Shown here piece by piece: positions 50,301-62,288 of a stretch of DNA of 64,000 nt; within the stretch, counting starts at the first letter, position 1, and each line of letters opens with the position of its first letter. The position numbers and the translations under genes were made by a program. The DNA comes from Pampus argenteus (Eukaryota > Chordata > Actinopteri > Scombriformes > Stromateidae), in assembly GCA_036937835.1 (NCBI GenBank), contig CM072875.1, positions 14,025,001-14,089,000 on the forward strand, in the 5' to 3' direction. The notes beneath the pieces were generated by a model. The model was not told the DNA's origin and did no database searches. It saw only the letters and a program-made list of their open reading frames with translations.

Positions 50301-53300
50301 CTCAGTGTTTGATTATATCAAGACTGTGTTTTGAGGAATACAGATATTTACAAAATCTGTTTCCCTCAGACTTACTTGCAGACTGGCAGCTTATTGTTGT
50401 ATGTAGAAGAAATATGCATTTAATATTAGTTATCTTCATTAGATGCTCCCCTACCTGTTGTTGCAACATCACGCCTCCATCTGCTCAAACTCCTTTTTGT
50501 ATACTGTGGTTTTGGAAATTGAAGTTCTGTGATATGGTCCTATAATATTAACATGTGTCCTGTGAATGTTGTTGTTTTTTTGTGTGTAGACAGGTTCTAG
50601 ATTATGCAACATAATGACTCTTGTATTTATAGGAGACATCTGCCAAGGTTATTTCCTCTCGGTTCATGTTGTAACGCATCCCAAGGCTTTTGAACATCTT
50701 GAAGTGCATAACTGTACAGTGTGTCTGCCTTGACCAAAAATCTAAATAGAAATCTCTAGATTATAAACTGTGACTATCTGCAGCCCTACAGTGATGGTAA
50801 ACATAATCATCTCAAGTAAAGTGTTCCACATTACAAACATTTGATAGCATGTCATCAGGTTTGATACCCATAACTCATGGATAATCACTACATGGGTGTT
50901 TTTGTTTTTTTTAAATCTGAAAACCAGTGAGGCAGAGAAATTTCAGAAACCCGCCTGTGTTTTAGCAGCATGTGTGCGTGGTTGCAGGGGGCACAAGATG
51001 GGGAGGCCTTGAGGAATTTCCAAAGGAGGAGCAAGTGAGCCCAGAGGCAAAGATTTCTCCATTTAATTCCAAAGGCATACCTGTCTGTGCATATCTGCTA
51101 CACACGAGCGTTATTCTAAAAAAGCAAACCCTGAAGGCTATAGCTTTGCTTATTTGTAAATAACCTGTAGGAAGTAATGATTGTTTACCTTTTAATTTAA
51201 GTTTTAATCATTTTGCACTGGAGCTATGTATTTATCATAAAGGGAGGCAGCTTTCTTTATTTTTTTTAGGATGCTACATCATGACTTTCTAAAGCCTTTC
51301 AAGCTCTAATACTGCTTTGTGGCTGACGTTTGCATCTAGTATCCATGTAACTAGACTCATCAAGCTTTCCTGTCTGCTCATCGTGTCATTGCACCAAGCC
51401 TCTGTGTTACTGTAACTGTTGACCATTTTGTCATCAATTCATCTGTTCTGCTCAGTTAATTTTAATGATCCTTAACTGCAATAAGAAAAGGATAAGGGGG
51501 AGATGCTAGAGAGAGCGCACTGTATGTATGTTGTGTCAAGGTAACTGTGGTTAACATCCAGCAAGTGATGAGAGATGGTTAAAACTTAATGATCACCATG
51601 TGAAGCTTGAGTAAAGCCTGCAGAGGGAATTTGGCCATTTCCAGGAGACAGTAAAATGTTAATTATATTGTAATCACATTTGGATTACATCCGTTATCGT
51701 CTATTTCAATGCTTTATAGTAGCAATGCATTTTATCAAATGCCATTATACTGTAGCACAGGATCCAAGACAATAATACATATGTGCACACGTTTGCAGCT
51801 CTGGCTTCTCCTGCTATCAGAATTACGTTACTACTTTAAAGGATGTTGTTTATTATTTTAAATGAAATGGATGTCGGGGTATAAGATTTCTCTTGAGTAG
51901 GGTGTAAATTTATATCACCATGATCATGACCATGATAAATGTCTGAGTAAGTTATCAAAAAAGTCAAATGACAAATCATCTGTAGCTAAAAACCCAACAG
52001 ATGCGTTAGAACTGAAATCAAAGTACTGTTGCGTCACAGTATACAGTTGCTCATCATATTGCCCAACGCTGCTCTCGAGGTTATATTTGAGTGTCTTATA
52101 AAAAAACTATGGCATACTAAAAGTGAATCATTGGAAAGAATGAGTTTGTCTCGTGATAATGAGCAAACCACTCAGATCCATGCTCGCCTGTCCCCATGAC
52201 CACTTCTCACATCTCTTAACCAACATACAAACAAAAGACAAAGATTATCTTGATCAATCATACATACATACTACATACAATAATGTGGGGCATATGTATG
52301 TAATAAAAAAAAGGCTAAACTTCAATCACTGTGATGCATACTTAAAAAAACACTGCCAAGTATGTATGACACTGTCTGTGTCATCCATATCCGCCCCAGA
52401 CAGTGTGAGTAATGATCCCTGCCATTAGCACTTCTGCACCATTAGCATTCTTCAGAGTTGAGAGGCCAGAGCTCACTGGGAGGGCTCAAATTAACACCCT
52501 GGTGCTGAGTAGTAGCACTCTTCAGAGTAGTCACAACATCGAACCCCTCCCCACGCTCCACACCCCCCAGACCACCAGCCAGACCCCTGGCATTCCTCAG
52601 CTGTCCTCTCAAAACATTACTGCAGTCAGCACCTTTGGGGTTAGTCACTGTTCAGATGAGCGTTGTGGTCCTTTTCCTTTATGGAACGACAAAAAATGTC
52701 ATTAACTCCAAACTTTGTACAGAGTTGTCATGAAAGTACCCACGCCAGTATAAAAGGATGTCTATATCGAACATGGAAATAGATTGTTATTGCTTTACTT
52801 ACTTGAGTGAAATCATGTGATGATGACAATAGCTTATTTTGTTATAGCTCTATATATTTCGGTTGTCCAACTAAATTAGCAATTTAACAAATTTAGTTTA
52901 TGCTTCATGCATATGAAACAGTTATTGATTATTTTCCATGTGATTCTATAGAGTTTATGCCTTTATTCCTCAGGAGACAAGACATTTCAACAGTACCTAG
53001 AAGAAGATATAGGGTCGGAAAATGTTGCTCTCTTAACTCTTCTTTAAAAAATACCAAAGGTCAAAGCACTATTTAAACGTTTTTTTTGTTGTTTTTTTTA
53101 ACTTGCTTGAAACCACTTCTTTCTGTGAATCTGTTAATATTTAATGACCTGCTTGCTCCTGTCTACCTGTGTGTAACCAGCTGTCACACGGAGTCTGAGT
53201 AGTCAAGGAAGTGATGTCACGGATCACCCAGGCCCCTGCAGCTCTGGGTGGGGTGGGGCAGAGGAGTACAGGGGCCAGCGGACATACTCGTCTTGTGTGC

Positions 53301-56300
53301 CACAGCCCCAGGTAAATGAATCATGTGAAGCAATGTTTATGAATGTATGTATGTATGTATCTGTTCTGTATGGTTAATTATGTGTGTGTGTGTTGTTGTT
53401 GTTTTTTTTTCTTCCAGCATCACATGTTGTACAGGAGTGACAGTGCTGACTACAGGGCCCAGGGCCCAGACATTGACTGCAGGGTTGAGGCTGGGAGTGA
53501 CATGACTCCACCCACACCTGCCTTCCCCATCTCACCACCTACACCTTATGGTAAGTACTGTATATTTTGAAGGAGAGTAATTATACACACATCATGTAGA
53601 AGTGCAAGGCTACACATGCACCTATACACTTACTCCAAGCCAGAAACGTTTATTGACGACACTGTTTTGATTCTACTTCGATCTTCATCGGGCCAGAATG
53701 TTTTTCTGATTCTACTTTGATCGAAACATTGTCACTGATTTAACTTTTCTGGCCTGGAGTAAGTGTGCAGGCGCAGATGTTACCATCTCTCGTTGAAGTA
53801 CTGTATGTTTACTTGTGCAGTTGATTTTTCAAGTATTTGTGTCCATCTTTCTTTTAGGTTTAACAAAATGTTTTGTTTGCTTTGTGTTTTTAGTGAAAAA
53901 TATTTCAGAATTGAACCTCAGGCAAACTCCATCTGCCGGCATGGAGTCCTACGGAGGCCACAGAACAGAACATGGTAGGGTCAAATGTATTCAAAATGCA
54001 AACTAAAGTGACTATCAAAACAAATGTATCACATAAAGCTATTATGATATTTTTTCCTGAAGTAAAACAAGTTGTCTTACTTTGTTATATCATAACTTAT
54101 ACTGTATACACAGAACCAGTCAAAGGTTTGGATACACCATCTCAGTCTTTTTCTCATTCAAAAGAATAAGATGATATGTCTGGTACTGTGTGTGTGTATA
54201 TATATACTGTATAGCAGCATATATAGCATAACAGAATAGAAGCAGAGTAGAAGCTGGAAAACAGGACAATGGTAAAGAAACACAGAAACGGTTGTCCATA
54301 GAATTTTTAATTTCAGTTGTGAACAGTATGGATCACATGACCTTTGATCTTTTGGATTTAAGGCACCTTATTGCGATAAGTAACATAAGTTGCTGTTACG
54401 AGAGAAATATTAAGACTGTTTTCTTTGTGCAAACACTTTGCATTGTCTTACATTCCTCTGTTTACTTGAGTTGTTTTTTCACCTGAGCCAATTAAAGTCA
54501 GTGACATAAAGACACTCAGTAAGCAGGAGGATAATTGCAAGAGTTGTCTTTCTACCTTTCTGTGACTGTGTATTGAGATCCACTCTCACATTAGAACAGA
54601 GCCATTTCAGGTCCCCTTGCTTTACCTAAGAATGGTGACATTGTTGTCCGTGGAATTTTTGAGGTTTTGAGAAAGGGTCAGAAAACAAAGAAGTCTCAAA
54701 GATTCAAAAGCAGGGAGATTCCTAACCACTCAGAGCCCCTCATGTTGGGTTTTTTGTAGAATGTCTGCATCATCATGGCCTGAAAAGAAATCTTTCTTTT
54801 TTAGACATAGCAGTGTTGTTCTTTGGATGGAAACCAAGCCATTTTGGTCAATTTTTTACATGTGTATGGATTTGTTTTGTTTTTTGGGGCTTATCTGAGA
54901 TGGAACACACCCTGGATATGAGATTGTTCTTCGAGATTGGATGAGTTGTGCATTTACAACCTTTTGTAGACCCAGCATTTAAGGACTTTGATGTAAAAAT
55001 TTTTAGACCCTGTCTGCCGAATTATTTGTTGCACTGATCAGTGTTGCCACTGGAGAAACAGAAGATAGTACATGTCTGGAACTACCCACAAACAGATCTC
55101 ACCTTAATTTTACTTTCATTTTGAGTTTTCTTTGACCTCTTTTCAGCTTGTTTCCATAGTGATCTACAGTATGCCTAAGGTTGTAGGTCCTGGGAGCAGA
55201 TACGTGCCCCTGCTGTGCCTCTTACTACCTCAGACACCCAGGCAAGAATCACTACATTCAGTCCTGCCACATCTCCATGGTTACTGCTGGTCAGGAAGCA
55301 TGACACAAAAAAACTTTTCTTTCCCCGTGAAAGTGTCTCTGTGTACACAGATGGGAAATAGGGACAAGGAAAAAAAAACAGCAATTCTTTCAGCTTTGTG
55401 TCTCTTGTTCCTGTAAAAGTAACCCTGAGAAAACCTAGCTGTAAAGCCTGACTTGGAACATGAAGTCTTAGGTTTGAGGCTTCAGGTTACGGCTGATTAA
55501 AACTAAAGCTTTTAGCTTTTAGCTTGTTATGTCGGAGGACTTTTAATTTCCAGTGTGTGATTTGTTGACTCTGTGGATTGTGGCAGGGCTAATTAGTGGT
55601 TGCTTTTATATAGATTGATGGACACCGTTTCATTTTATTTTAACTGCGGTATTTGTTACTGCAAAGAAACCAGAGCTCTCTCTCAAGGGGATTATTCCCT
55701 ATTCGGTGGCCATTTTTTTCATACAGTCCTAGTTGTTACAGCAAGTCGTGTTTTTTATTTATTTTCATACCCTGCATGTGAATGGGTTCATAAATGTGCA
55801 AAAAGTGACATCCCTAATTTCTTTTCTTGCTCTTGCACAGAACCTCGGGGATATTCAGAGATCATGAGTCATGTTGGGGTTGATGGTTTGCCAGACTCCT
55901 CCATCAACAGCCACAGGACATTAAGTGTTACACACTCTGCCTCCATTGTTGGGACCCTTCAGCGGACAGAAAGGTAGAAATCTGTCCAACCCAGAACCTT
56001 AAAGCATTTCCTGTGACGACTAGTGGGCATAATAGCCAATATAAACTTGTGACTATTTTGTGTTTCTTTTCTCAACTTAAGCTCATCAATAAACCAGTCT
56101 TGGCCAGAGCATCCCATCCTGAGCCGCCACTCATCTCTGAGCAGCTACCCTCCTGCCAGACAAGCACCACCTCACTCCATGTCACTGGACTATGGCCACC
56201 ATTCACCTCCACTGTATCACCCCCACATCCACCCTGCCCCCAATGCCCACAGCTCACCTCGAAGCAGCCAGCGAAGTCGCATGGCTCGCTACGCTCTCAG

Positions 56301-59300
56301 CCACAGTCCTGCACAAAGCTTTGACGAGCAGGACGACTCAGATCTCGGTTATGGCATGGACTGTCCCACATCCGCCTCCTCTCTGCTGGGCAATGGAGGC
56401 ATCGAAAGGGAACGTCTCAACTCCATGGATGGGAATCAAAATCAGTCACAGCCAACCCAGATGCAGCCCCCACTTCTGCCTGAGAAGAAGAGGGCGTCAG
56501 ACGGGGAACATTCACTGGGAACTGTCTCTCCAGCTCTCAGTGGGTTCTCAAGCCCCCACAGTGGGAGCTCCCTGAGTATTCCCTTCCCCAACGTCTTGCC
56601 TGACCTCTCAGCTCAGATGCCAGGCACAGCCTCACCTCTGCCAGGTGAAATAAGATAATGTTGTTAATGGCCTCATGGGTGTCACGTCTTGATAAGCACA
56701 CAAATAAATAAATACCATTGTTTTGGCTGATTTATTATATGTTTTTCAGATGTACTGGCCAGCAAGCAGGTTACTGTAAAATTTGTGCAGGACACATCAA
56801 AATTCTGGTACAAGCCAGATATCTCAAGGGACCAAGGTAGGCTCACAGTTTCTGTATTTTGTACCAAAGTAATTAAAGAAAATCATTTTACCTCAACATC
56901 ATTATCTTTCTTTCACTCAGCCATTTCAGTCTTGAAGGACAAAGAGCCTGGCTGCTTCATTGTGCGGGACAGCCATTCCTTCAGAGGGGCGTATGGGCTG
57001 GCAATGAAGGTGGCCACACCGCCACCCTCGGTTCTCCAACAGACCAAGAAAGGTACTATAAATGTGAACACCAAGGACAGATTTTCACCTTTCATTTAAA
57101 ATGTAAAAAGTCTCACAGATACCTCATTGATTGCATCTTAATTTTGTCATGAGGTCAACATTTTTGGAAATGCGCTTATAAGCTTGAAAAGAAGTATGCA
57201 GCTAAAGTCAGACATGGTTATCTTAGTTTGCCATAAAGACCGGAAACTGGGCCTTTAAGGCTGATTCATTTAAACAATGGATCTTGTTTGTTTAACATTC
57301 ACATGAACATTAATATAAACGTAACAGTTGCATTTTAAATTTAATTTAATTGTTTCTTCTCCCTTGATATCAGTCATCTCATCTCACTCACAGAACAAAA
57401 GCAAAGTATATTTCCCAACTATTCCCTTAATTTTCATAGTTAAGATATTAGGCATTGGTCCAATAGCAGGGACATGCTGGGAATCATAAATCACACACAA
57501 AGCCATCTACAGTTACAACCCACCATACTCGCCTGTATATTGGAACCTGAGAGTCCCTCCCTCTGTTTGTGTGTGAGAGCTCTTCATTCTGTGTTTCTCT
57601 CCTGGGCATCATCACGATGAAGGCAAACAGACCACTATTGCCTTAGATGTACAGCTAATATTTCACCCCTTAACAAAGGATGTGCTGGGTCCATAAGTCT
57701 GCTCTCCTCGCAGGGCCTTCTCCTGGGAAGCTTCCTGCCCTACATAACTTGGGGATATACAGTAGATGCCTGATATAGACCAGAGACTGGGGTCAAAACA
57801 GGCTTTCTTGGTTATTTACTCTGCAGTGTGTTTGTTGTGCATAGTCAGGAAATAAAAGGAGGGATTTTTTTTTTTGGAAAGAAAACAAAGTCTCCAGTGA
57901 AAACCGGCCAAACATTCTCTGGCCGTGTTTCAACACGAAAACAAAAGACTGGCTGGGTGATAATAAAGATGCAGAAACAAGCCCAGGAACATTAAAACTC
58001 TCACAATGTGTGTCAAAAACAAGGTGTACTATTTGTAAGGTATATTTCTAACACAAAGTGTTGCCCTTATACCGTTCCCGCAGCAGCCCACCCCAGTGTT
58101 CAGTCCGTTTATTTTATTCCTCCTCACACCTGTCCTTTTGTTTGCCTTTATCCCTTCGCAGTCCAACGGCACCTGCGGTGACATCATGACACAGTCCTTC
58201 TCCACACTCTCAGTTTAGGGCATTGTGGCTTCTTATAAGTGTGAAACTCAACCCACCTTAAGGAGTGGGCCTTTTTCCAAGCCTTTGTGTCAAGACATTC
58301 CTCACATGGACTCCTCCTGGCCCCTCAGAGGTGCTTCTGTTGAATCATAATCCCATTCATCTGAGGAGAGATTGAATATAGCGATTAAATATGTTTTCTA
58401 TAACTCTTCAAGTAAGGGAAGTTGCGTGTTGTACTGAGACAACGACTCAAAGTTCAGATCATACCAGACATTGTGTGTCAAATAGAGGACAGTTTTGCTA
58501 AAACGGATCACAGACTATTGTGAGAAATTAACTGTCTTGTATCTCTTTCTATGTCTTGTATTGGTTTTTTCTAACAGGAGGAGATATATCCAATGAATTA
58601 GTGCGCCACTTCCTGATTGAGTGTACACAGAAAGGGGTTCGTTTGAAGGGTTGCCCCAATGAACCATATTTTGGTGAGTGCCCACTTTATTAAAACCTCT
58701 GCCTACACAGTTGGCCTACAACAGCGACACCATCTGGTTAAATTACACCAAAGAGCAGGACTTTATGCACAATACTGCCCTCTATTGGTCTGTGGTGCAC
58801 TGTATTGCTGGATGGTGTTTGGTTGTGCAGCATAACATTACAGACTAACCTGGCAATTTCTAACCTCAATTATGTGATATTTTCCTACCTTTAGTTGTTT
58901 TTTTAAAAGTATTTAAAGTGTATTACAAGAACATATTTAAATTGATGTAGCTTAAAGATTACGTGGATGATCAATCAAATCCGATCGTATTTACTTTCAT
59001 GCAGCTGTATTACTTACTGTATTGCTTATTTACTTTAATTCATGTTTTTCTATCTTTAGTGACACATTTTGCATTGTGTGTTCTTTTTTCTTTTTTTTAA
59101 ACATGTGCATGATGTATGTTCTTGTTTTATGGTTTTCTTTTTCTTTCAAAGCAAACAATCATTGTAAGACTGTAGACATGTTGTGCACTCTTGCAGTAAA
59201 CTATTAAAAATAAAAAAACTCATGTGTCAATAGCCATCATATCTATCATATCTGTAATTTTGATTGTGTATGCTGTTGTTTTACAGGAAGCTTAACTGCG

Positions 59301-59375
59301 CTGGTCTGCCAACATTCAATCACACCCTTGGCCCTACCTTGTAAACTTATTATACCAGACAGAGGTGAACATTCA

Positions 59376-59452
<77 letters not shown>

Positions 59453-60767
59453 ACATTGATTGATGATTTGGTGATGTAGCCATTGTGTTTTTAAAAAATA
59501 ATCTCAGTGGCGTTTTTTGCTTTGTTTGTTTATAGATCCATTAGAAGATGTTGTGGAGAATACCTCACAATCAGTCACCAACTCTGCTGCTGAGCTGCTA
59601 AAACAGGGAGCAGGTAATCAGACATCTGAGCTCACTTTCAGTGAATAGCCATTATGATAACTCAACAGTAGGGCTGTACAGAACCACTGACACAATAAGT
59701 GGGTGTGAGCAGTGTTTGACACTTGGAAATGAATGCATGAACTCATAGCTATTTTCCTTGCCCTGTTATTATGGGCTATGACACCTTGTCTTGTGTGTCC
59801 CTTAATAGAATTGCTCTACAGTCATTTGCTTCTGTATGTTCCTACAGCCTGTAATGTGTGGTACTTGGGCTCTGTTGAGATGGAGTCCCTGACGGGGGTC
59901 CAGGCAGTGCAGAAAGCAACAAGTATGACTCTGCGCTCCAACCCCTTACCAACTTCTACTGTGGTCCACTTCAAGGTGTCCTCCCAGGGAATCACGCTCA
60001 CTGACAACCAGAGGAAGTGAGTGCAGCGCGCACACACACACACACGAGCATCATGCATACCCGCAAAGACACGCTTCTCATACAATAACTGTCACTATGT
60101 CTTTTTTTTTTTTAGGCTCTTCTTCAGGAGGCATTACAATGTCAATACAGTCATATTTTGTGCATTGGACCCTCAAGATAGAAAGTGAGTATTGCTGATT
60201 TAAAGTTAAAACACATGTCATATAAAGGTGTTTCAGAATGCTGGTCAAGGTTATTGTATTATAAGAAGGTGCATTATGGTGAAATCTCTCCTTTATTATT
60301 TCAACTAAGAAAGGAAATGATAGAAGCAAAGGAATACTGGAAAACTTACCGTAGTATAAAATTAAAATGCTAATTTTGAATGTGAAGGTGGACAATAAGG
60401 TTCAGTGTATTAAACAGGTTCTAATAAACCAATGTCACTATCCTCGTTTCACTGCTCACAGGTGGAAAAAAGATGGCTGCTCTTCAGCAAAGTAAGTAAA
60501 TTACTATTATTTGCGTACCTGCAACCAGAACAGCCTCAATCCAGTTATTTTTAAAGGGACATTGGGTCAGGTTGAGGTAGATGACAGTACTGCTTATTAA
60601 GTTCTTTGCTCCACCTCTACAGGATCTTTGGCTTTGTGGCAAGAAAAACTGGCACTTCCACGGACAATGTATGTCACCTGTTTGCGGAGCATGACCCCGA
60701 GCAGCCAGCGAGTGCCATTGTCAACTTTGTGTCCAAGGTGATGATTGGCTCGCAGAAGATTAAGTAG
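39302..60767 (+). CDS. tns3: Tensin-3, 26 coding exons, ~1379 aa
   Basis: Tensin-3 is a focal-adhesion adaptor that binds integrin tails (PTB), phosphotyrosine proteins (SH2) and the cytoskeleton. Exons: 39302-39451, 39682-39732, 39943-40065, 40326-40390, 41337-41420, 42214-42326, 42737-42797, 42995-43070, 43163-43292, 43559-43624, 44537-44638, 48715-49908, 53181-53311, 53418-53550, 53894-53974, 55841-55973, 56082-56644, 56750-56836, 56921-57052, 58578-58673, 59287-59364, 59536-59613, 59848-60016, 60116-60184, 60462-60491, 60623-60767. They total 4140 nt with consistent phases. The start MEEGYELDLTYITERII and the end VSKVMIGSQKIK match remembered human TNS3 (1445 aa) better than TNS1 or TNS2. 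The 44638/48715 junction is the least certain, since a small exon may be missing there. Confidence 0.94.
42494..42519. repeat. (AC)n microsatellite
   Basis: About 13 AC units in the tns3 intron between coding exons 6 and 7. Confidence 0.9.
42737..44638 (+). CDS. tns3: tns3 exons for the C2 domain
   Basis: Coding exons 7-11 give residues 196-340. Recognisable strands are VCRPYIKVYQGMQAVYTSG, VCITLEPAQLLKGDIM, EVIFRLQFHTGAVQGY, FPDYGKVELVF and VIVDYNTADPLTRWDSYQN. This is the PTEN-type C2 that packs on the phosphatase fold. Exon 11 ends GAYGGTGAAG in phase 1 (DGE). Confidence 0.93.
44049..44300 (+). repeat. Dispersed fish repeat, copy A
   Basis: The segment has ACAACATTTTGGAAAATA, then CTCTCATGTCTTTACAGTAG, then GGTTAGTTTAGCTAAACATA and AAGACTGTAAGCAGGG. 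These blocks recur in the same order and strand at 57150-57260, and resemble a high-copy repeat common in perciform genomes. It is followed directly by (AT)n at 44312-44359. Confidence 0.55.
44312..44359. repeat. (AT)n microsatellite
   Basis: About 24 AT units in the tns3 intron between coding exons 10 and 11. Confidence 0.95.
45179..45205. repeat. (AC)n microsatellite
   Basis: About 13 AC units in the tns3 intron between coding exons 11 and 12. Confidence 0.9.
47143..47190. repeat. (TTTC)n imperfect repeat
   Basis: CTTT units interspersed with CCTT in the tns3 intron between coding exons 11 and 12. Confidence 0.85.
48715..49908 (+). CDS. tns3: tns3 large linker exon
   Basis: This 1194-base exon (phase 1 in, phase 1 out; residues 341-738) starts after TTACAG. 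It encodes a Ser/Thr/Pro/Gln-rich, probably disordered linker. Conserved islands identify it as tensin-3: SSPDHSDHALSVSSDSG, LLSGFGVEDP, VPAQVHINGD, ETDILDDE, DLHSVDSLGTLSSS, CHKSSQNSLLSDGFGS, STQSWVRQQQMV and DIDNSIDQLNQLIMDLDPTF. It includes a short Asn run (NNNNNN region near 49657) and two His-rich stretches. Confidence 0.95.
49909..53180 (+). other. tns3 intron after the large linker exon
   Basis: This is 3.3 kb of mostly AT-rich sequence. A Pro/Thr-rich open stretch near 52420-52700 has no flanking splice sites in the right phase and no tensin similarity. Nothing else is recognisable. Confidence 0.6.
53181..56644 (+). CDS. tns3: tns3 second linker block (coding exons 13-17)
   Basis: Exons 53181-53311, 53418-53550, 53894-53974, 55841-55973 and 56082-56644 cover residues 739-1086. 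Conserved marks are TPAFPISPPTPY at the end of the 53418 exon, matching a TPAFPVSPETPY-type motif in human TNS3, and PLLPEKKRASDGEHSLG, SGFSSPHSGSSLSIPFPNVLPD and ASPLPG in the last one. The rest is low-complexity Ser/Pro/His sequence that diverges quickly. Exon 15 (81 nt) is phase 1-1 and could be skipped in frame. Confidence 0.9.
53617..53775. mobile_element. Palindromic (MITE-like) element in tns3 intron
   Basis: Positions 53617-53646 and 53746-53775 are inverted repeats of about 30 bases with only a few mismatches (left arm core CACTTACTCCAAGCCAGAAA; right arm core TTTCTGGCCTGGAGTAAGTG). The interior carries a 15-base near-repeat, GATTCTACTT(C/T)GATC, twice. The total length of ~159 bases suits a small non-autonomous DNA element or foldback. 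I could not assign a family. Confidence 0.6.
54111..54168 (+). mobile_element. Possible Tc1-type terminal fragment
   Basis: ACCAGTCAAAGGTTTGGATAC followed by ACCATCTCAG and a TTCTCATTC stretch resembles the terminus of a widespread fish Tc1-like element (ACCAGTCAAAAGTTTGGACAC type). The opposite end was not found nearby, so it is probably a truncated copy in a tns3 intron. Confidence 0.4.
56750..59364 (+). CDS. tns3: tns3 exons for the SH2 domain
   Basis: Exons 56750-56836, 56921-57052, 58578-58673 and 59287-59364 encode residues 1086-1217. The SH2 starts at FWYKPDISRDQ and has CFIVRDSHSFRGAYGLAMKV, where Arg1130 is the phosphotyrosine-binding residue of the FLVRES motif. It continues through NELVRHFLIECTQKGVRLKG and GSLTALVCQHSITPLALPC. 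All exons here are phase 1 at both ends, as in other tensins. Confidence 0.95.
57150..57260 (+). repeat. Dispersed fish repeat, copy B
   Basis: GTCAACATTTTTGGAAATGC, GCTTATAAGC, GCAGCTAAAGTCAGAC, GGTTATCTTAGTTTGCCATA and AAGACCGGAAACTGGG match the block order of copy A at 44049-44300 in degenerate form. It lies in the 1.5 kb tns3 intron 57053-58577, where nothing else is recognisable. Confidence 0.5.
59379..59455. repeat. Long (AC)n microsatellite beside a splice donor
   Basis: About 34 uninterrupted AC units and a few more after one T lie in the tns3 intron, starting 14 bases after the end of the 59287-59364 exon. Confidence 0.95.
59536..60767 (+). CDS. tns3: tns3 exons for the PTB domain and stop
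   Basis: Exons 59536-59613, 59848-60016, 60116-60184, 60462-60491 and 60623-60767 (TAG stop) encode residues 1217-1379. SAAELLKQGA links SH2 to the PTB fold. The PTB domain contains CNVWYLGSVEMESLTG, STVVHFKVSSQGITLTDNQR, LFFRRHYNVNTVIFCALDPQ, FGFVARKTG and HLFAEHDPEQPASAIVNF, all near-identical to human TNS3. This domain binds integrin beta-tail NPxY motifs in known tensins. Confidence 0.95.
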
Positions 60768-62253
60768 GCCTGCTTCAAACTGAGCTGATCTCCTGGAGAG
60801 ACTGGAAACAAGAGATAAAGACTGAAAGGCCAGACAGTAAAGGAAATTTCATGAAATTTAAACCTAGACTGAAGATGGTGATGCTATGAATATTAATCCT
60901 GGATATTAACTGGATATTACAGTCAAAATGATCACTAGCCAGCACCAGGACATGAAATGGCATATTTTAATAGACAAAATGTAAAATCTTCTATTGTGTA
61001 TTTTTTTTTAATCAACCGTAGAGTAGCCATTTAAGAAAACAACACAATTATTAAGATGTGTGTAATCCCTTTTTTACAGCTGCAACTGCCATGACTTATA
61101 CATTTAGAAATATTCACTCTCAAAACACATTATAAATACAATATACAACAATGGCTGGTTTTCTTATCAAGTACAGCATTTTTTTCTGGACAAATCAAGA
61201 AAACCCAAATATGTTGTATGTAAAACATTTTTCTAATATTAAACCAAAACAAACTTAAATAAAGGTATTAACATTGTATAAAGTTGTAACCGATGTAGAA
61301 GCACCTCTATGCAACTGCATCTGTCCAGCATGCAGTATTTTCTTGTGGAGTTAGAAATGTGCAAAAAACATTGATGTGTATATTTTTTTTTTTTTTAGAA
61401 AGCTACATCACGTACATACTTACTTGTTTTATCTATGCAATGTAAAATGTCTATTTTTTTAAACCATAGCCTACTGTACATGTATAGCATATGGGCTCTC
61501 TGTTTAAATCATGTTAAATCATTTTCCTCTATTAAGATGTATGTGAATATGACCACTTTTAAAGCAACATTTTAATTAATTATGTGTGTGTGTTCGTGCG
61601 TGCATGGGTGTGTGTGTGTGTGTGTGTTATGAAATGAGAGAAACCATAGAAAAAAATATATATATTGACATGAGTTGGTTAAAAAACACATCAGTACTCG
61701 TAGTGGCGTTCCACTCATCATAAATAGCACTGCAGTGTTTCAGTATCAGAAATATATCAGTATCCATGATTTTGTATATCCTTTGATTTATTTTATTTTT
61801 TAAGATACAGGCTGCTATATTGAGAGAACAAATGTTGTAATTGCATTAGTGTTTTTTACGGTTAGAAGAAAGAAAAGCCCTTTAGTGTTGGAATTGCATA
61901 AATACATTTTGTATTTAACACACTCAACGAGTCATCTGTCAATGATGTATACAATTAACTTGCTCTGAGACAAAGATAAAGCTGTTTATTATCGATTGCT
62001 TGTTGACATTGTATATGAGATGATGACCGTAAAAATGTATTTGTTACATTTGTGATGGGCAGATATTTTATCCAGAGAGGGACCTACCACCACAATAAAG
62101 CTCTGTTAATATTCTTAAATTGTTTATGTACACATTTGTTATGTTGTTGTTGTTATTCATGGCCTTTAAACTGTACCTCATACAGTACTAATCACATACA
62201 ATACTGGACCTCTGTTTATAACATGCTACATGTGAACAGTTTATTTGTGTGTG

Positions 62254-62288
<35 letters not shown>

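Noticed and set aside
52412..52705. Pro/Thr-rich open frame in a tns3 intron that could pass for linker sequence
   Set aside because: No acceptor and donor in matching phase, no conserved tensin motif, and the flanking exons already join in phase.
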